A DNA stretch of 35,626 nt from Firmicutes bacterium UBA1422 (GTDB lineage Bacteria > Bacillota > Clostridia > Peptostreptococcales > Anaerovoracaceae): positions 21,444 to 57,069 of the forward strand of contig DBPK01000015.1 in the NCBI GenBank assembly GCA_002304835.1. Reading direction: 5' to 3'. Below the pieces are notes generated by a model that was not told the DNA's origin, did no database searches, and was given only the letters and a program-made list of their open reading frames with translations. This document shows, in pieces, positions 1-7,661 of the stretch. Position 1 is the first letter of the stretch; the number at the start of each line of letters is the position of its first letter. A program made the position numbers and the translations under genes.

Positions 1-81
1 TGGCTTTTTCTATAATTAGTATTTTTGCTGTCCGTTTTTTATGACTATTCCTTATATGATTGTTTTCAATATAAATCTTTT

Positions 82-999
82 CTATATGAGTATTTTCGCC
101 CTTATCGCGGCCTCGATTTCTTTGGCATTAAATTTACCTTCCTCATCATCATAGGTAACTATGAGATTTCTCCAGGGCACTATGCCGTTATTTTCATAAA
201 TCTCCATCTTCCTTTTATGATTGTCCATATAATGTCTGTTTGTGACCAGCCCGCAATGCTCCCAAAAAACAAATTTTATCCGGGACTTTACAGCTACCAT
301 AAAATCCGGATAAAGCGTTTTTTCATCCAGTTCCAGTTTCGGTTCATATCTTGTAGGCACCCCGTACTTATAAAGCTCCCCAGCTATATAAAGTTCGGAT
401 TTGGATCTTACTTTAAAGCCCTGCATTGTAAGATGTTTCCTTTCTTCATGCTTGTAAGGGTTTCGGTCATATTCCGTAGAAGCCCAAATGTTTGCCCTTG
501 CAAGGAAAGGCAAGAAAGCCTCCTGCGGCAGATCATTATATGTGTCCGGAAGCCTCTCTATTATCTTTTCAGGTGTTATGTCCTTATACTTTTTCATGAA
601 AACGGACAATGCGTTGATATTGCTATCAAAACTTTTTTGAGCTTCATAAACAAATTTCTTTCTTGCCAATTTGTTTATCATTGTCTCATCGTTTGTTATG
701 CCTTTTCGTCTTTGTATAAATTTGCCGCCGGGCGCATTCATATTTCTACATCCAGGAGACTCTTCTGTTCTGCCGCCGGACGTCTCATCTGCCTTGGTGC
801 CGGACGTCTCATCTGCCTTGCCACCGATTTTCTCATATACTAAATGTATGTATCTTGTGTGACCGTTTTCCCTTACTCTTGCCAGCGCCCCCGGCGGCAT
901 CCTATTCAATTCTCTTTTGTATTTTTCTTTTGCTTTCCGAAAATATTCCAGTAATTGGTTCAAATCTTCAGTTGATAAATTCTCAATCGAGTTATACAA
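82..999 (-). CDS. hypothetical protein with PD-(D/E)XK nuclease-like C-terminus
   Basis: The 305-aa product starts at a TTG (997-999) behind a GGAGGAG-rich stretch. The N-terminal part (basic helix, then a short NGH-x-RYIHLVYE segment) precedes any ATG in frame, so the TTG start is preferred. The C-terminal half has a RSKSELYIAGELY helix, then YPDFMV, then FVFWEH. This E, D and E-x-H/K spacing resembles restriction-endonuclease-fold proteins often seen as uncharacterised genes in Clostridia. A 24-bp repeat array encodes an acidic linker (KADETSG-type, three units) between the two parts. Function is inferred only from fold-like motifs; it could be a non-catalytic DNA-binding relative. The gene lies downstream of two hairpins and has no partner nearby. 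Confidence 0.6.
   Translation of the reverse strand: MYNSIENLSTEDLNQLLEYFRKAKEKYKRELNRMPPGALARVRENGHTRYIHLVYEKIGGKADETSGTKADETSGGRTEESPGCRNMNAPGGKFIQRRKGITNDETMINKLARKKFVYEAQKSFDSNINALSVFMKKYKDITPEKIIERLPDTYNDLPQEAFLPFLARANIWASTEYDRNPYKHEERKHLTMQGFKVRSKSELYIAGELYKYGVPTRYEPKLELDEKTLYPDFMVAVKSRIKFVFWEHCGLVTNRHYMDNHKRKMEIYENNGIVPWRNLIVTYDDEEGKFNAKEIEAAIRAKILI
748..819 (-). repeat. 24-bp x3 in-frame tandem repeat in the nuclease-like gene
   Basis: Three units (748-771, 772-795, 796-819) encode KADETSGT, KADETSGG and the diverged RTEESPGC. The two right-hand units are nearly identical in DNA. The array forms a hydrophilic linker between N-terminal and C-terminal parts. Confidence 0.8.
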
Positions 1000-1031
1000 T
1001 CCTCATTCTCCTCCTTCCTCATTTTACCGCT

Positions 1032-1091
1032 TTGATTTCTACTTTGATTTCTCCTTTGCATTCTAGTTTGATTCCTTCTTTGATTTCTAAA
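1032..1091. repeat. 12-bp x5 imperfect intergenic tandem repeat
   Basis: Five units of the type TTGATTTCTNCT lie just upstream of the TTG start of the minus-strand gene at 82-999, between its ribosome binding site and a strong hairpin. On the minus strand the array is A/G-rich and would form most of the 5' leader. Confidence 0.75.
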
Positions 1092-1096
1092 AAGTG

Positions 1097-1125
1097 AATA
1101 CTTCGCAGTTTTTCTGCGAAGTATT
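1097..1125 (-). terminator. strong hairpin, likely terminator on the minus strand
   Basis: Perfect 12-bp stem (1097-1108 with 1114-1125) around a five-base loop. On the minus strand the stem is followed by CAC and then five T, so it may be a second terminator after relQ or a leader structure for the gene at 82-999. Confidence 0.55.
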
Positions 1126-1228
1126 ATCATTATAGCACACTTTTATGGAAATATTTTCCTTTTATTTCTATTTTTTGTAGTTTTGTCCCCCCGAAAAAGC
1201 GTTTTGTTGGCTGTCAGGTACCCATATA

Positions 1229-1273
1229 AAGAAAAACCGTGCATACTTGCTCTTCAAACAGCAAAGTATGCAC
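1229..1273 (-). terminator. rho-independent terminator downstream of relQ
   Basis: On the minus strand the stem GTGCATACTT pairs with AAGTATGCAC and extends by three pairs after a one-base bulge, and the hairpin is followed by GGTTTTTCTTT. It lies about 300 bp after the relQ stop, with the 28-bp repeat array between them, so the array should be transcribed as 3' UTR. Confidence 0.75.
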
Positions 1274-1393
1274 GTTTTAGAAAATCTTGTACTTAGTTAA
1301 GCTTAAATAAAGCTTTTCTTGGGGAATCATGGTTGCAGGTTTTGGAGTTTTCACGAGTTTCGAAAGTCTGACAAGCCCTTTTGGTTTGTGCTC

Positions 1394-1561
1394 GCATTGA
1401 CCGCAGAATTCGCAGAAGCTTGAATTGATCGCAGAATTCGCGAAAGCTCGCATTGACCGCAGAATTCGCAGAAGCTTGAATTGATCGCAGAATTCGCAGA
1501 AGCTCGCATTGGCCGCAGAATTCGCAGAAGCTCGCATTGGCCGCAGAATTCGCAGAAGCTC
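1394..1561. repeat. 28-bp x6 tandem repeat (VNTR) in the relQ 3' region
   Basis: Six units of exactly 28 bp without spacers, each with the core GCAGAATTCGC (an EcoRI site). Units alternate between GCATTGACC-type and GAATTGATC-type beginnings, and the last two are identical. Because 28 is not a multiple of three, open frames across the array are accidental. It starts 15 bp after the relQ stop codon and lies before the terminator at 1229-1273. Confidence 0.9.
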
Positions 1562-1575
1562 CTACATATCCAAGA

Positions 1576-2238
1576 TCAAAGCTCTCTGTGAATTTTCTGC
1601 ATCCTGGCATCTACCGCCGCCATTTCCTCGGCGCACTGTTTTAGGCTTTTCACTGCAGTTTTTGAAATCGTTTCTTCCCTTTTATATTTCAGTTCATGTT
1701 CAAGGCTTGCCCACGCATCCATGACAACAGTTCTGATCTGCAACTCAACCGGCACTTTTTCCACCTTATCCGAAAGAAACACCGGCACCAGCACAACTAG
1801 GTGCAAACTCCTGTAGCCATTATTTTTTGGATCTTCTATGTAGTCTTTTTCCCGTACCAGCTCAATATCACTTTGCTTTAGAAGGAGCTCTGCGATTTTG
1901 TAAATATCATCAATATAATTGCATATGACTCTTATCCCTGCAATATCAGTTATCTTAGACATGCTTTCTGCACATAGATCAAAACCTTTGCGGTTGATTT
2001 TCTCCATGGTGCTTTTTACGGATTTGACCCTGCATTCCATGTGATGTATGGGGTTATAATCATTGCGAGCCTTAAATTCATCGTCAAGTATCTCAAGCTT
2101 TGTGCTCACCTCTTTTATTGCGGCCTGATAAAGATGTCTTGCCTGAACAAGTTTCATGAATTCTCCGGCGGCGGGCTTGAGCTCTTCGGGAAGTATCCCG
2201 GGATCAAACGAAAAATCATCATTTTTTTCAAGTATCAT
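1576..2238 (-). CDS. relQ: small alarmone synthetase, RelQ/YjbM type GTP pyrophosphokinase
   Basis: The 220-aa protein has only the (p)ppGpp synthetase domain, close to the roughly 210 aa usual for RelQ, with no hydrolase, TGS or ACT domain. Visible motifs are DIAGIRVICNYIDDIY (substrate-binding region), EDPKNNGYRSLHLV (G-loop-like segment) and VELQIRTVVMDAWASLEHEL (catalytic EXQIRT motif). Known family members transfer pyrophosphate from ATP to GDP or GTP and form tetramers. The start has a good AAGGAGG site, and a TATAAT-like -10 lies at 2265-2270 on the minus strand without a clear -35. It is divergent from the marR operon and likely monocistronic. Confidence 0.92.
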   Translation of the reverse strand: MILEKNDDFSFDPGILPEELKPAAGEFMKLVQARHLYQAAIKEVSTKLEILDDEFKARNDYNPIHHMECRVKSVKSTMEKINRKGFDLCAESMSKITDIAGIRVICNYIDDIYKIAELLLKQSDIELVREKDYIEDPKNNGYRSLHLVVLVPVFLSDKVEKVPVELQIRTVVMDAWASLEHELKYKREETISKTAVKSLKQCAEEMAAVDARMQKIHREL

Positions 2239-2264
2239 TCTATATACCTCCTTAAGCTCCGTTA

Positions 2265-2270
2265 ATTATA
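2265..2270 (-). promoter_or_regulatory. -10 box candidate for relQ
   Basis: TATAAT on the minus strand 27 bp upstream of the relQ ATG. No good -35 is found at 16-18 bp. A short dyad (AACAC...GTGTT) lies just upstream. Confidence 0.4.
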
Positions 2271-2299
2271 ACACGACATTTGTGTTGTGCCTGTGAATA

Positions 2300-2359
2300 A
2301 TTGGTTACGGTTTTGTAATTTATAGTTGCCTTGACAACCAATTTCTTTTTTGGTACTAT
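2300..2359 (+). promoter_or_regulatory. sigma-A promoter of the marR-ABC operon with dyads over the -35
   Basis: TTGACA (2331-2336), 17-bp spacer and TACTAT (2354-2359). The -35 lies inside a short dyad (GTTG at 2325-2328, CAAC at 2335-2338), and the arms ATTGGTT (2300-2306) and AACCAAT (2336-2342) also flank it. Such overlap is what a MarR autorepressor would need; that part is inference. Confidence 0.7.
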
Positions 2360-2394
2360 AACAGAATTCATATTTTTCAAAAGGAGAAATAAAA

Positions 2395-3021
2395 ATGCCC
2401 AAAGACCCAAAAAAAATACCTCTTCATAAAAAACAAAATTGCAAAATGCATAAGGAGAACTGCGAAATGCCCGAACAAAACAATGAAATGCATAAACAAA
2501 ACTGTGAAATGCTTGACCAAAATTGTGAAACCCATAAAGAAGATTGTAAAACGCATGAAGGAAGCCCTTCCCGGGAAAGGCGCATGTTCGTAAGTTTTTC
2601 CATAATACACAGATTTGCAAAAATATTTCTTTTAACAAAAATGGAACAGCTGGGAACCTTGAATTGTTCGCCGCCTTATATTGTCGCGATCCATCATAAC
2701 CCGGGACTTTCTCAAAATGAGCTGTCGGAATTTCTTAAAATAGACAAAGGCGCCGTCGCTAAAACAGTCAAACATCTTTTGGAAAAGAGCTTTATTGAAA
2801 GAAAGAAAGACCCTCTGGACAATCGCGGATATAAACTATATCTCACAAAAAAAGGAGAAGCCCTTATGCCGACTCTACTGGCCATTGAGTCAGAATTCGA
2901 ACGAAAAATAACAGAAGGGATGTCCCTTGAGGAAAAAGAACTTTTGACAAAACTCATAAACAAAGCTGCAACAAACATTTTGTCCCTCGACACAGGAGAA
3001 AAAAATGAAAACAATATCTAG
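2395..3021 (+). CDS. MarR-family regulator with Cys/His/Met-rich heptad N-terminal extension
   Basis: The 208-aa protein begins at an ATG 9 bases behind AAGGAG. Residues 14-55 are six heptads of the type (Q/E)NCEMHK. The MarR winged-helix domain follows: helix LTKMEQLGTL, recognition region LSQNELSEFLKIDKGAVAKTVKHLLEK, and the wing KDPLDNRGYKLYLTKKG. Ordinary MarR proteins are about 140-150 aa, so the extension is the odd part. The gene overlaps the first ABC subunit by 17 bp, which suggests it regulates the exporter, probably by ligand-released repression. The heptads carry regularly spaced Cys, Met and His, so metal sensing is possible but only inferred. Confidence 0.88.
   Translation: MPKDPKKIPLHKKQNCKMHKENCEMPEQNNEMHKQNCEMLDQNCETHKEDCKTHEGSPSRERRMFVSFSIIHRFAKIFLLTKMEQLGTLNCSPPYIVAIHHNPGLSQNELSEFLKIDKGAVAKTVKHLLEKSFIERKKDPLDNRGYKLYLTKKGEALMPTLLAIESEFERKITEGMSLEEKELLTKLINKAATNILSLDTGEKNENNI
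2434..2559 (+). repeat. 21-bp x6 in-frame tandem repeat in marR
   Basis: Six diverged units of 21 bp, each encoding a heptad: QNCKMHK, ENCEMPE, QNNEMHK, QNCEMLD, QNCETHK, EDCKTHE. Five of the six keep the Cys and four keep the His. Confidence 0.88.
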
Positions 3022-4840
3022 GTATTACAAAAAATATATTCCCTTCATACTTTTGATCATAGGTGTACTTTTCGGGCAGGCCATGTGCGAACTGGCGCTT
3101 CCCGGATATATGTCGGACATAATAAATGAAGGAATAATAATGCAGGACATGGACACCATTTACAGGCTGGGCATTATTATGATAGCCGTAACTCTGGGAA
3201 GCGGAATATGTGCCATCGCAGGAAGTTTTCTTGCATCCCGCACTGCTGCAAAATCAGCCCGTGATATAAGATCGGCTTTGTTCCGCAAAGTCACCTCTTT
3301 TTCCGACGCTGAAATGGATCAGTTTTCCACCGCCAGCCTCATAACCCGTTCCACCAACGATGTCCAAATGATACAGCAGGCTTCCGTCATGATCCTGAGA
3401 ATGGCATTCTATGCACCGATAATGGGAGTGGGCGCCCTGATAAAAGCCCTTAACACCAACGTATCCCTGACATGGACCATAGGACTTGCAGTGGCGGTAA
3501 TTTTCATGATAATGCTAATGGCTTTTTTCCTTGTACTCCCAAAATTCAAAGTCTTGCAGATGAAACTTGACCGACTGAATCTCATAATGAAAGAGCGACT
3601 TTCAGGATTGCTTGTGGTCCGGGGTTTTGCAAGAGAAAATTATGAACAGGATCGCTTTGATGCCGCAAATACAGACCTTATGAAAATAAATGTTTTTGTA
3701 AACAAAGCCATGTCTCTTCTTATGCCGGCCCTCATGCTCATAATGAATCTTTCCGGAATACTGATCGTGTGGTTCGGTTCAAAACTGATAGAGGCAAACG
3801 ACATGATGATCGGAGAAATGCTGGCGTTCCTGCAGTATTCCATGCAAATAATAATGTCCTTCCTCTTTATAACTATGATGTTCATTATGGTTCCAAGAGC
3901 AGCCGTTTCCGCACAAAGGATCGGGAAAGTTTTGGTGGTGGAGCCTTCTGTAAAAGACAGCCCGGCGGCAGTTTCGGGTTCCCAAGTAAAAAGCGAAGCA
4001 GCGGCAGTTTCGGGTTCCCAAGGAAAAGACGGAGAATCGTCAATTTCGGATTCGCAAGGCAGCACAAAAGAAGCCCCGGTATCCAAAGGTATTCTTGAGT
4101 TCAAAAATGTTTCATTCGCATATCCCGATTCAAAAGAAAAGACTCTTTGCGACATCAACTTCACCGTCAGCCCGGGAAAGACGACGGCCATCATAGGCGG
4201 TACGGGCAGTGGCAAAACCACTTTGGTGAGACTGATAACCCGTTTTTATGATGTGACCGGCGGCCGCATCCTGCTTGACGGAAATGATATAAGAGATATT
4301 CCTCAAAAAGATCTTCGTGATGTCATCGGATATGTCCCGCAAAAGGGAATACTGTTTTCAGGAACCATAGCGGACAATCTTCGTTTCGGAAAAGAGGATG
4401 CATCGCCTGAAGAAATGGAAGACGCTGCAGAAACGGCTCAGGCTCTTGACTTCATAAAAAGCAAGAATGAAGGTTTTGAAGAGCTGATAACAGAGGGCGG
4501 CACCAATGTTTCCGGAGGCCAGAAGCAACGGATCTCCATTGCAAGAGCCCTCATAAAGGATCCGCATATCTACATTTTTGACGATACATTTTCAGCCCTT
4601 GATTTCAAAACAGATGCGGCCCTTAGAAAAGCTCTTAAACAGAAAATCAAAGATGCATCCATGATAATAGTTGCTCAGAGGATCAACACCATAATGGATG
4701 CAGATCAGATAATCGTTCTCGATGAAGGGGAAGTTGCAGGAAAAGGTACTCACAAAGAGCTTCTCTCATCCTGTGATGTGTACAGAGAAATAGCTTTATC
4801 ACAGCTCAGCGAAGAAGAACTTGGAAGGGAGATGAGCTAA
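3005..4840 (+). CDS. heterodimeric ABC exporter subunit with degenerate nucleotide site
   Basis: The 611-aa half-transporter has a six-helix exporter membrane domain (about 1-310), a repeat-containing linker (about 320-360) and an ATPase domain. It has Walker A GGTGSGKTT (about 398), signature VSGGQ (about 502), and Walker B IYIFDD where the catalytic Glu is Asp; the switch His is Gln (VAQRI, about 557). These two substitutions are the mark of the degenerate-site partner in heterodimeric exporters such as TM287/288 and BmrCD. The next gene has the complementary pattern. It starts within the marR end and abuts the partner gene without a gap. The substrate is unknown; drug or lipid-like efflux is usual for MarR-linked pairs. 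Confidence 0.9.
   Translation: MKTISRYYKKYIPFILLIIGVLFGQAMCELALPGYMSDIINEGIIMQDMDTIYRLGIIMIAVTLGSGICAIAGSFLASRTAAKSARDIRSALFRKVTSFSDAEMDQFSTASLITRSTNDVQMIQQASVMILRMAFYAPIMGVGALIKALNTNVSLTWTIGLAVAVIFMIMLMAFFLVLPKFKVLQMKLDRLNLIMKERLSGLLVVRGFARENYEQDRFDAANTDLMKINVFVNKAMSLLMPALMLIMNLSGILIVWFGSKLIEANDMMIGEMLAFLQYSMQIIMSFLFITMMFIMVPRAAVSAQRIGKVLVVEPSVKDSPAAVSGSQVKSEAAAVSGSQGKDGESSISDSQGSTKEAPVSKGILEFKNVSFAYPDSKEKTLCDINFTVSPGKTTAIIGGTGSGKTTLVRLITRFYDVTGGRILLDGNDIRDIPQKDLRDVIGYVPQKGILFSGTIADNLRFGKEDASPEEMEDAAETAQALDFIKSKNEGFEELITEGGTNVSGGQKQRISIARALIKDPHIYIFDDTFSALDFKTDAALRKALKQKIKDASMIIVAQRINTIMDADQIIVLDEGEVAGKGTHKELLSSCDVYREIALSQLSEEELGREMS
3968..4075 (+). repeat. 36-bp x3 in-frame tandem repeat in ABC linker
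   Basis: Units 3968-4003, 4004-4039 and 4040-4075 encode AVSGSQVKSEAA, AVSGSQGKDGES and SISDSQGSTKEA. The first two share a near-identical 22-bp segment. They fall exactly between the membrane and ATPase domains. Confidence 0.88.
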
Positions 4841-6778
4841 ATGACAGAAAAAATAAAAAGAGCTCCCGGAAGGACGGGTTCAGGTATTGACAAACAAAAG
4901 ACCGGCTCAGGCATTGATAACCAAAGGACTGGCTCAGGCATTGATGGGGCAAAACCCGGCCCTTCCACAGGTCCAAGGAAACGCGGCCCCGGCGGAGGTG
5001 GTCCGGCAGCCATGATGCCGGGAGAAAAGGCAAAGAACTTCCGCCCCACCATGAAAACCCTCCTTTCATACCTCAGGCCCTATAGGATAAGCCTTTTCTT
5101 CGTGTTCCTTTTTGCCATCGTCAGCACCACATTTTCCATTCTGTCTCCGGACATTCTGGGAGATGCCACAGATGAAGTTGTAAAAGGTCTTATGGGCGGC
5201 GGCATAATATTCGAAAACCTGCTTAAGATACTTCTGTTTCTTGCTGCCATATACGGGATAAGTTTTGTTTTTTCCACGGCCCAGGGTTTTATCATGGCGA
5301 ATATATCCCAAAAGGTCACATACAATCTTCGCAAAAGGATCTCGGCAAAAATGGACCGGATGCCGCTCAAATATTTTGACGGAAAAACCCACGGAGAAAT
5401 ACAAAGCAGAGTCATCAACGATGTGGAAACCGTTAATCAGACTCTTTCTCAGAGCATAACCCAAAGCATCACAAGTCTGGTCACCATAGCCGGCATCCTG
5501 GTCATGATGGTGCGAATAAGTTTTCCAATGACTGTTACGGCCCTGGTGGTCCTGCCTCTTTCGTTCCTGGTAATAAGGCTCGTTGTGGGAAAATCCCAGA
5601 AGCAGTTCAAAGACCAGCAGAAATTCCTGGGCAACGTGAACGGTCATGTGGAAGAAATGTATACCGGTCATACAGTTATCAAAGCTTTCAACAGAGAAAA
5701 GCAGTCCCTTGAAAAATTTGATGAGATAAATGATAAGCTCTGCGAATCAGCCTGGAAATCTCAGTTTTTTTCCGGACTTATGATGCCAATGACAAATTTC
5801 ATAGGCAACCTGGGTTATGTGGCTGTATGCATACTGGGCGGATATCTTGCCATAAACGGCAAAGTGACCATTGGAAATATTCAGGCTTTCATACAGTATG
5901 TAAGGTCTTTCAATCACCCTCTTGCTCTGGCGGCCAATATAGCAAATATGCTTCAAAGCACAGCGGCTGCGGCAGAAAGAGTTTTTGAATTCATTGACAC
6001 GGATGAAGAAGCAGATGAGGGCACTTTCAAAGAAGATGCCGATACTGTAAAGGGCTCTGTGAAATTTGAAAATATAAATTTCGGATATAATGAAAAAGAG
6101 CCGGTCATAAAGGACTTCTCATACGAGGCTTCTCCCGGTGACAGGGTGGCCATAGTGGGCCCCACAGGAGCGGGAAAGACAACAATAGTAAAACTGCTTA
6201 TGAGATATTATGAACTCAACTCCGGTTCTATCCTGATAGACGGTCACAACATAAAGGATTTTGGCAGAAAGGATCTGCGCCGGCTTTTCGGCATGGTGCT
6301 TCAGGATACATGGCTTTTCAGCGGCACCCTTAAAGACAACATCAGATACGGGCGGATGGAAGCCACCGACGAAGAAGTCATGGATGCGGCAAAAGCGGCA
6401 CATATACATCATTACATAATGACTCTTCCAAAGGACTATGATATGGAACTCAATGAAGAAGCCTCAAATGTATCACAGGGCCAGAAACAGCTGCTGACCA
6501 TAGCAAGAGCCATCCTGGCGGACAATCCGATCCTTATTCTTGATGAAGCGACCAGTTCTGTTGACACCAGGACCGAGAGTCTGATCCAGAAAGCCATGGC
6601 AAATCTTATGAAAGGACGTACCAGTTTTATTATAGCCCACAGACTTTCTACAATAAGAGATGCGGACTGGATACTTGTAATGGATGAAGGCAATATAAAA
6701 GAACAGGGAACCCATGAAAGCCTCATAGAAAAGAACGGGTTTTATGCAAAACTCTACAACAGTCAATTTGCAGAGTGA
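4841..6778 (+). CDS. heterodimeric ABC exporter subunit with canonical catalytic site
   Basis: The 645-aa half-transporter has an N-terminal hydrophilic extension of about 65 aa (repeats, then a Gly/Pro-rich stretch), a six-helix membrane domain and an ATPase domain. Walker A is GPTGAGKTT (about 440), Walker B is LILDEATSSVD with the catalytic Glu, and the switch is AHRLS with His. Its signature is VSQGQ instead of LSGGQ. Together with the partner's Asp/Gln changes, one composite site is degenerate on both faces and the other is intact. The start codon directly follows the partner's TAA with AAGGAG upstream. The two proteins should form one exporter in the membrane. Confidence 0.92.
   Translation: MTEKIKRAPGRTGSGIDKQKTGSGIDNQRTGSGIDGAKPGPSTGPRKRGPGGGGPAAMMPGEKAKNFRPTMKTLLSYLRPYRISLFFVFLFAIVSTTFSILSPDILGDATDEVVKGLMGGGIIFENLLKILLFLAAIYGISFVFSTAQGFIMANISQKVTYNLRKRISAKMDRMPLKYFDGKTHGEIQSRVINDVETVNQTLSQSITQSITSLVTIAGILVMMVRISFPMTVTALVVLPLSFLVIRLVVGKSQKQFKDQQKFLGNVNGHVEEMYTGHTVIKAFNREKQSLEKFDEINDKLCESAWKSQFFSGLMMPMTNFIGNLGYVAVCILGGYLAINGKVTIGNIQAFIQYVRSFNHPLALAANIANMLQSTAAAAERVFEFIDTDEEADEGTFKEDADTVKGSVKFENINFGYNEKEPVIKDFSYEASPGDRVAIVGPTGAGKTTIVKLLMRYYELNSGSILIDGHNIKDFGRKDLRRLFGMVLQDTWLFSGTLKDNIRYGRMEATDEEVMDAAKAAHIHHYIMTLPKDYDMELNEEASNVSQGQKQLLTIARAILADNPILILDEATSSVDTRTESLIQKAMANLMKGRTSFIIAHRLSTIRDADWILVMDEGNIKEQGTHESLIEKNGFYAKLYNSQFAE
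4874..4954 (+). repeat. 27-bp x3 in-frame tandem repeat at the ABC N-terminus
   Basis: Three units encode TGSGIDKQK, TGSGIDNQR and TGSGIDGAK at residues 12-38, before the first membrane helix. Confidence 0.88.
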
Positions 6779-6793
6779 ATAAAATAAAAACTA

Positions 6794-6847
6794 TTGTCAA
6801 CCTGAAAATGTTTTTGGGTTGACATTTTTTTTGGGCTGTTTTATACT
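6794..6847 (+). promoter_or_regulatory. bioY promoter with BirA-operator-like inverted repeat
   Basis: TTGACA (6819-6824), 17-bp spacer and TATACT (6842-6847) form a strong promoter. The inverted repeat TTGTCAACC-N14-GGTTGACAT (6794-6825) matches the known BirA box form TTGTAAACC-N(14-16)-GGTTTACAA in layout, and its right half-site contains the -35. The birA promoter in this window has the same geometry, which supports the call. The same bases serve as the upstream operon's terminator stem. Confidence 0.6.
6795..6832 (+). terminator. rho-independent terminator of the ABC operon
   Basis: Perfect 8-bp stem TGTCAACC (6795-6802) with GGTTGACA (6817-6824), which can extend through A/T pairs in the 14-base loop, followed by eight T (6825-6832). 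The right arm also contains the -35 of the bioY promoter. Confidence 0.8.
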
Positions 6848-6904
6848 GGCATAAAAGTCCGCTGCTTCAGAACAAATACTTGAGAAGATATCCCGGAGAA
6901 ATAT

Positions 6905-7468
6905 ATGGAAAGATCTGTTCATCATTACAGCAAAACCACTTACCTTATACTATGTGCTTTATTTGCAGCTCTCACAGCTGTGGGTGCATGGATATCGATT
7001 CCTCTTCCCTTTACGCCGGTGCCTGTTACACTGGCCACAATGGTAACTTCCCTGGCCGGAGGTCTTCTGGGCCCCAGATACGGCAGCATGAGCATGGTGG
7101 TTTATGTTCTTCTCGGAGCTGCCGGAGCGCCATTCTTCCATAATTTCACCGGAGGCGCCGGGATAATCGCAGGGCCCACCGGGGGTTATATAGTCGGATA
7201 TATTTTTTCCGCACTGATCTGCGGCATTCTGATAGATATCAACAAAAACAGAAAACAATCATTTCTTTGGATCGTTTTATCCATAACCGCCGGGCTTTTT
7301 GCCTGTTATCTTTTGGGGACTTTATGGTTCATCATGTCAACGGGAACGGGCCTTGTTCCTTCTATTCTTATGTGTGTTGTCCCTTTTCTTCCGGGAGATG
7401 CATTAAAAATCATTGCTTCTGCTTTGCTTATAAAAAAGCTGCGGCCGGTGATTTTCAAAAGACTTTAG
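6905..7468 (+). CDS. bioY: biotin ECF transporter substrate-binding protein BioY
   Basis: The 187-aa membrane protein has about six hydrophobic helices and the BioY-type segments PFTPVPVTLATMVTSLAGGLLGPRYG, LLGAAGAPFFHNFTGGAGIIAGPTGGYIVGY and a late PFLPGDALKIIAS. The length matches the family. It captures biotin at the membrane and normally works with the shared EcfA/A'/T module, which is not in this window. The ATG at 6905 is 6 bases behind GGAG. It stands alone between a strong promoter and the convergent NlpC/P60 gene. The BirA box at its promoter and the birA gene nearby place it in the biotin regulon. Confidence 0.92.
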   Translation: MERSVHHYSKTTYLILCALFAALTAVGAWISIPLPFTPVPVTLATMVTSLAGGLLGPRYGSMSMVVYVLLGAAGAPFFHNFTGGAGIIAGPTGGYIVGYIFSALICGILIDINKNRKQSFLWIVLSITAGLFACYLLGTLWFIMSTGTGLVPSILMCVVPFLPGDALKIIASALLIKKLRPVIFKRL

Positions 7469-7492
7469 GCCGGTGGTTTTCAAAAGACTTTG
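7443..7492 (+). repeat. 25-bp x2 tandem duplication across the bioY stop codon
   Basis: GGCCGGTG-type 25-bp units at 7443-7467 and 7468-7492 differ at two positions. The bioY TAG (7466-7468) spans the junction. A single unit would give TGA in the same place, so the duplication is nearly neutral for the protein. Confidence 0.85.
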
Positions 7493-7661
7493 ACCAAAAA
7501 CCAAAGAGGACCCATAAAGGGTCCCCCGCTTTCTCTCTGATTCACATTCAGATATTTTTTGATCGTTCTTTTATGTTCCTGTCCTTTGCATCGTTTTCGC
7601 AGTTTGAGCCGTTTCCCTCACTTTCGCTTTCAGCCCTACGGGTTTATTCTGTGGGGTTTGT
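7469..7661. terminator. convergent intergenic region with weak hairpin
   Basis: Between the stops of bioY and the NlpC/P60 gene. The hairpin GGACCC-ATAAA-GGGTCC (7508-7524) is followed by a pyrimidine run on the plus strand and by TCTTTGGTTTTT on the minus strand, so it may terminate in both directions, weakly. Nothing else is recognisable. Confidence 0.35.

Noticed and set aside
1394..1561. CRISPR array
   Set aside because: The 28-bp units follow each other with no spacers and no cas genes are near.
1277..1610. Two overlapping minus-strand open frames across the 28-bp array
   Set aside because: The unit is not a multiple of three, so the frames only cycle through the repeat; they lack ribosome sites and overlap the relQ end.
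3769..4098. Plus-strand open frame inside the first ABC subunit
   Set aside because: Overlaps a clear ABC transporter gene in another frame; made open by the repeat composition.
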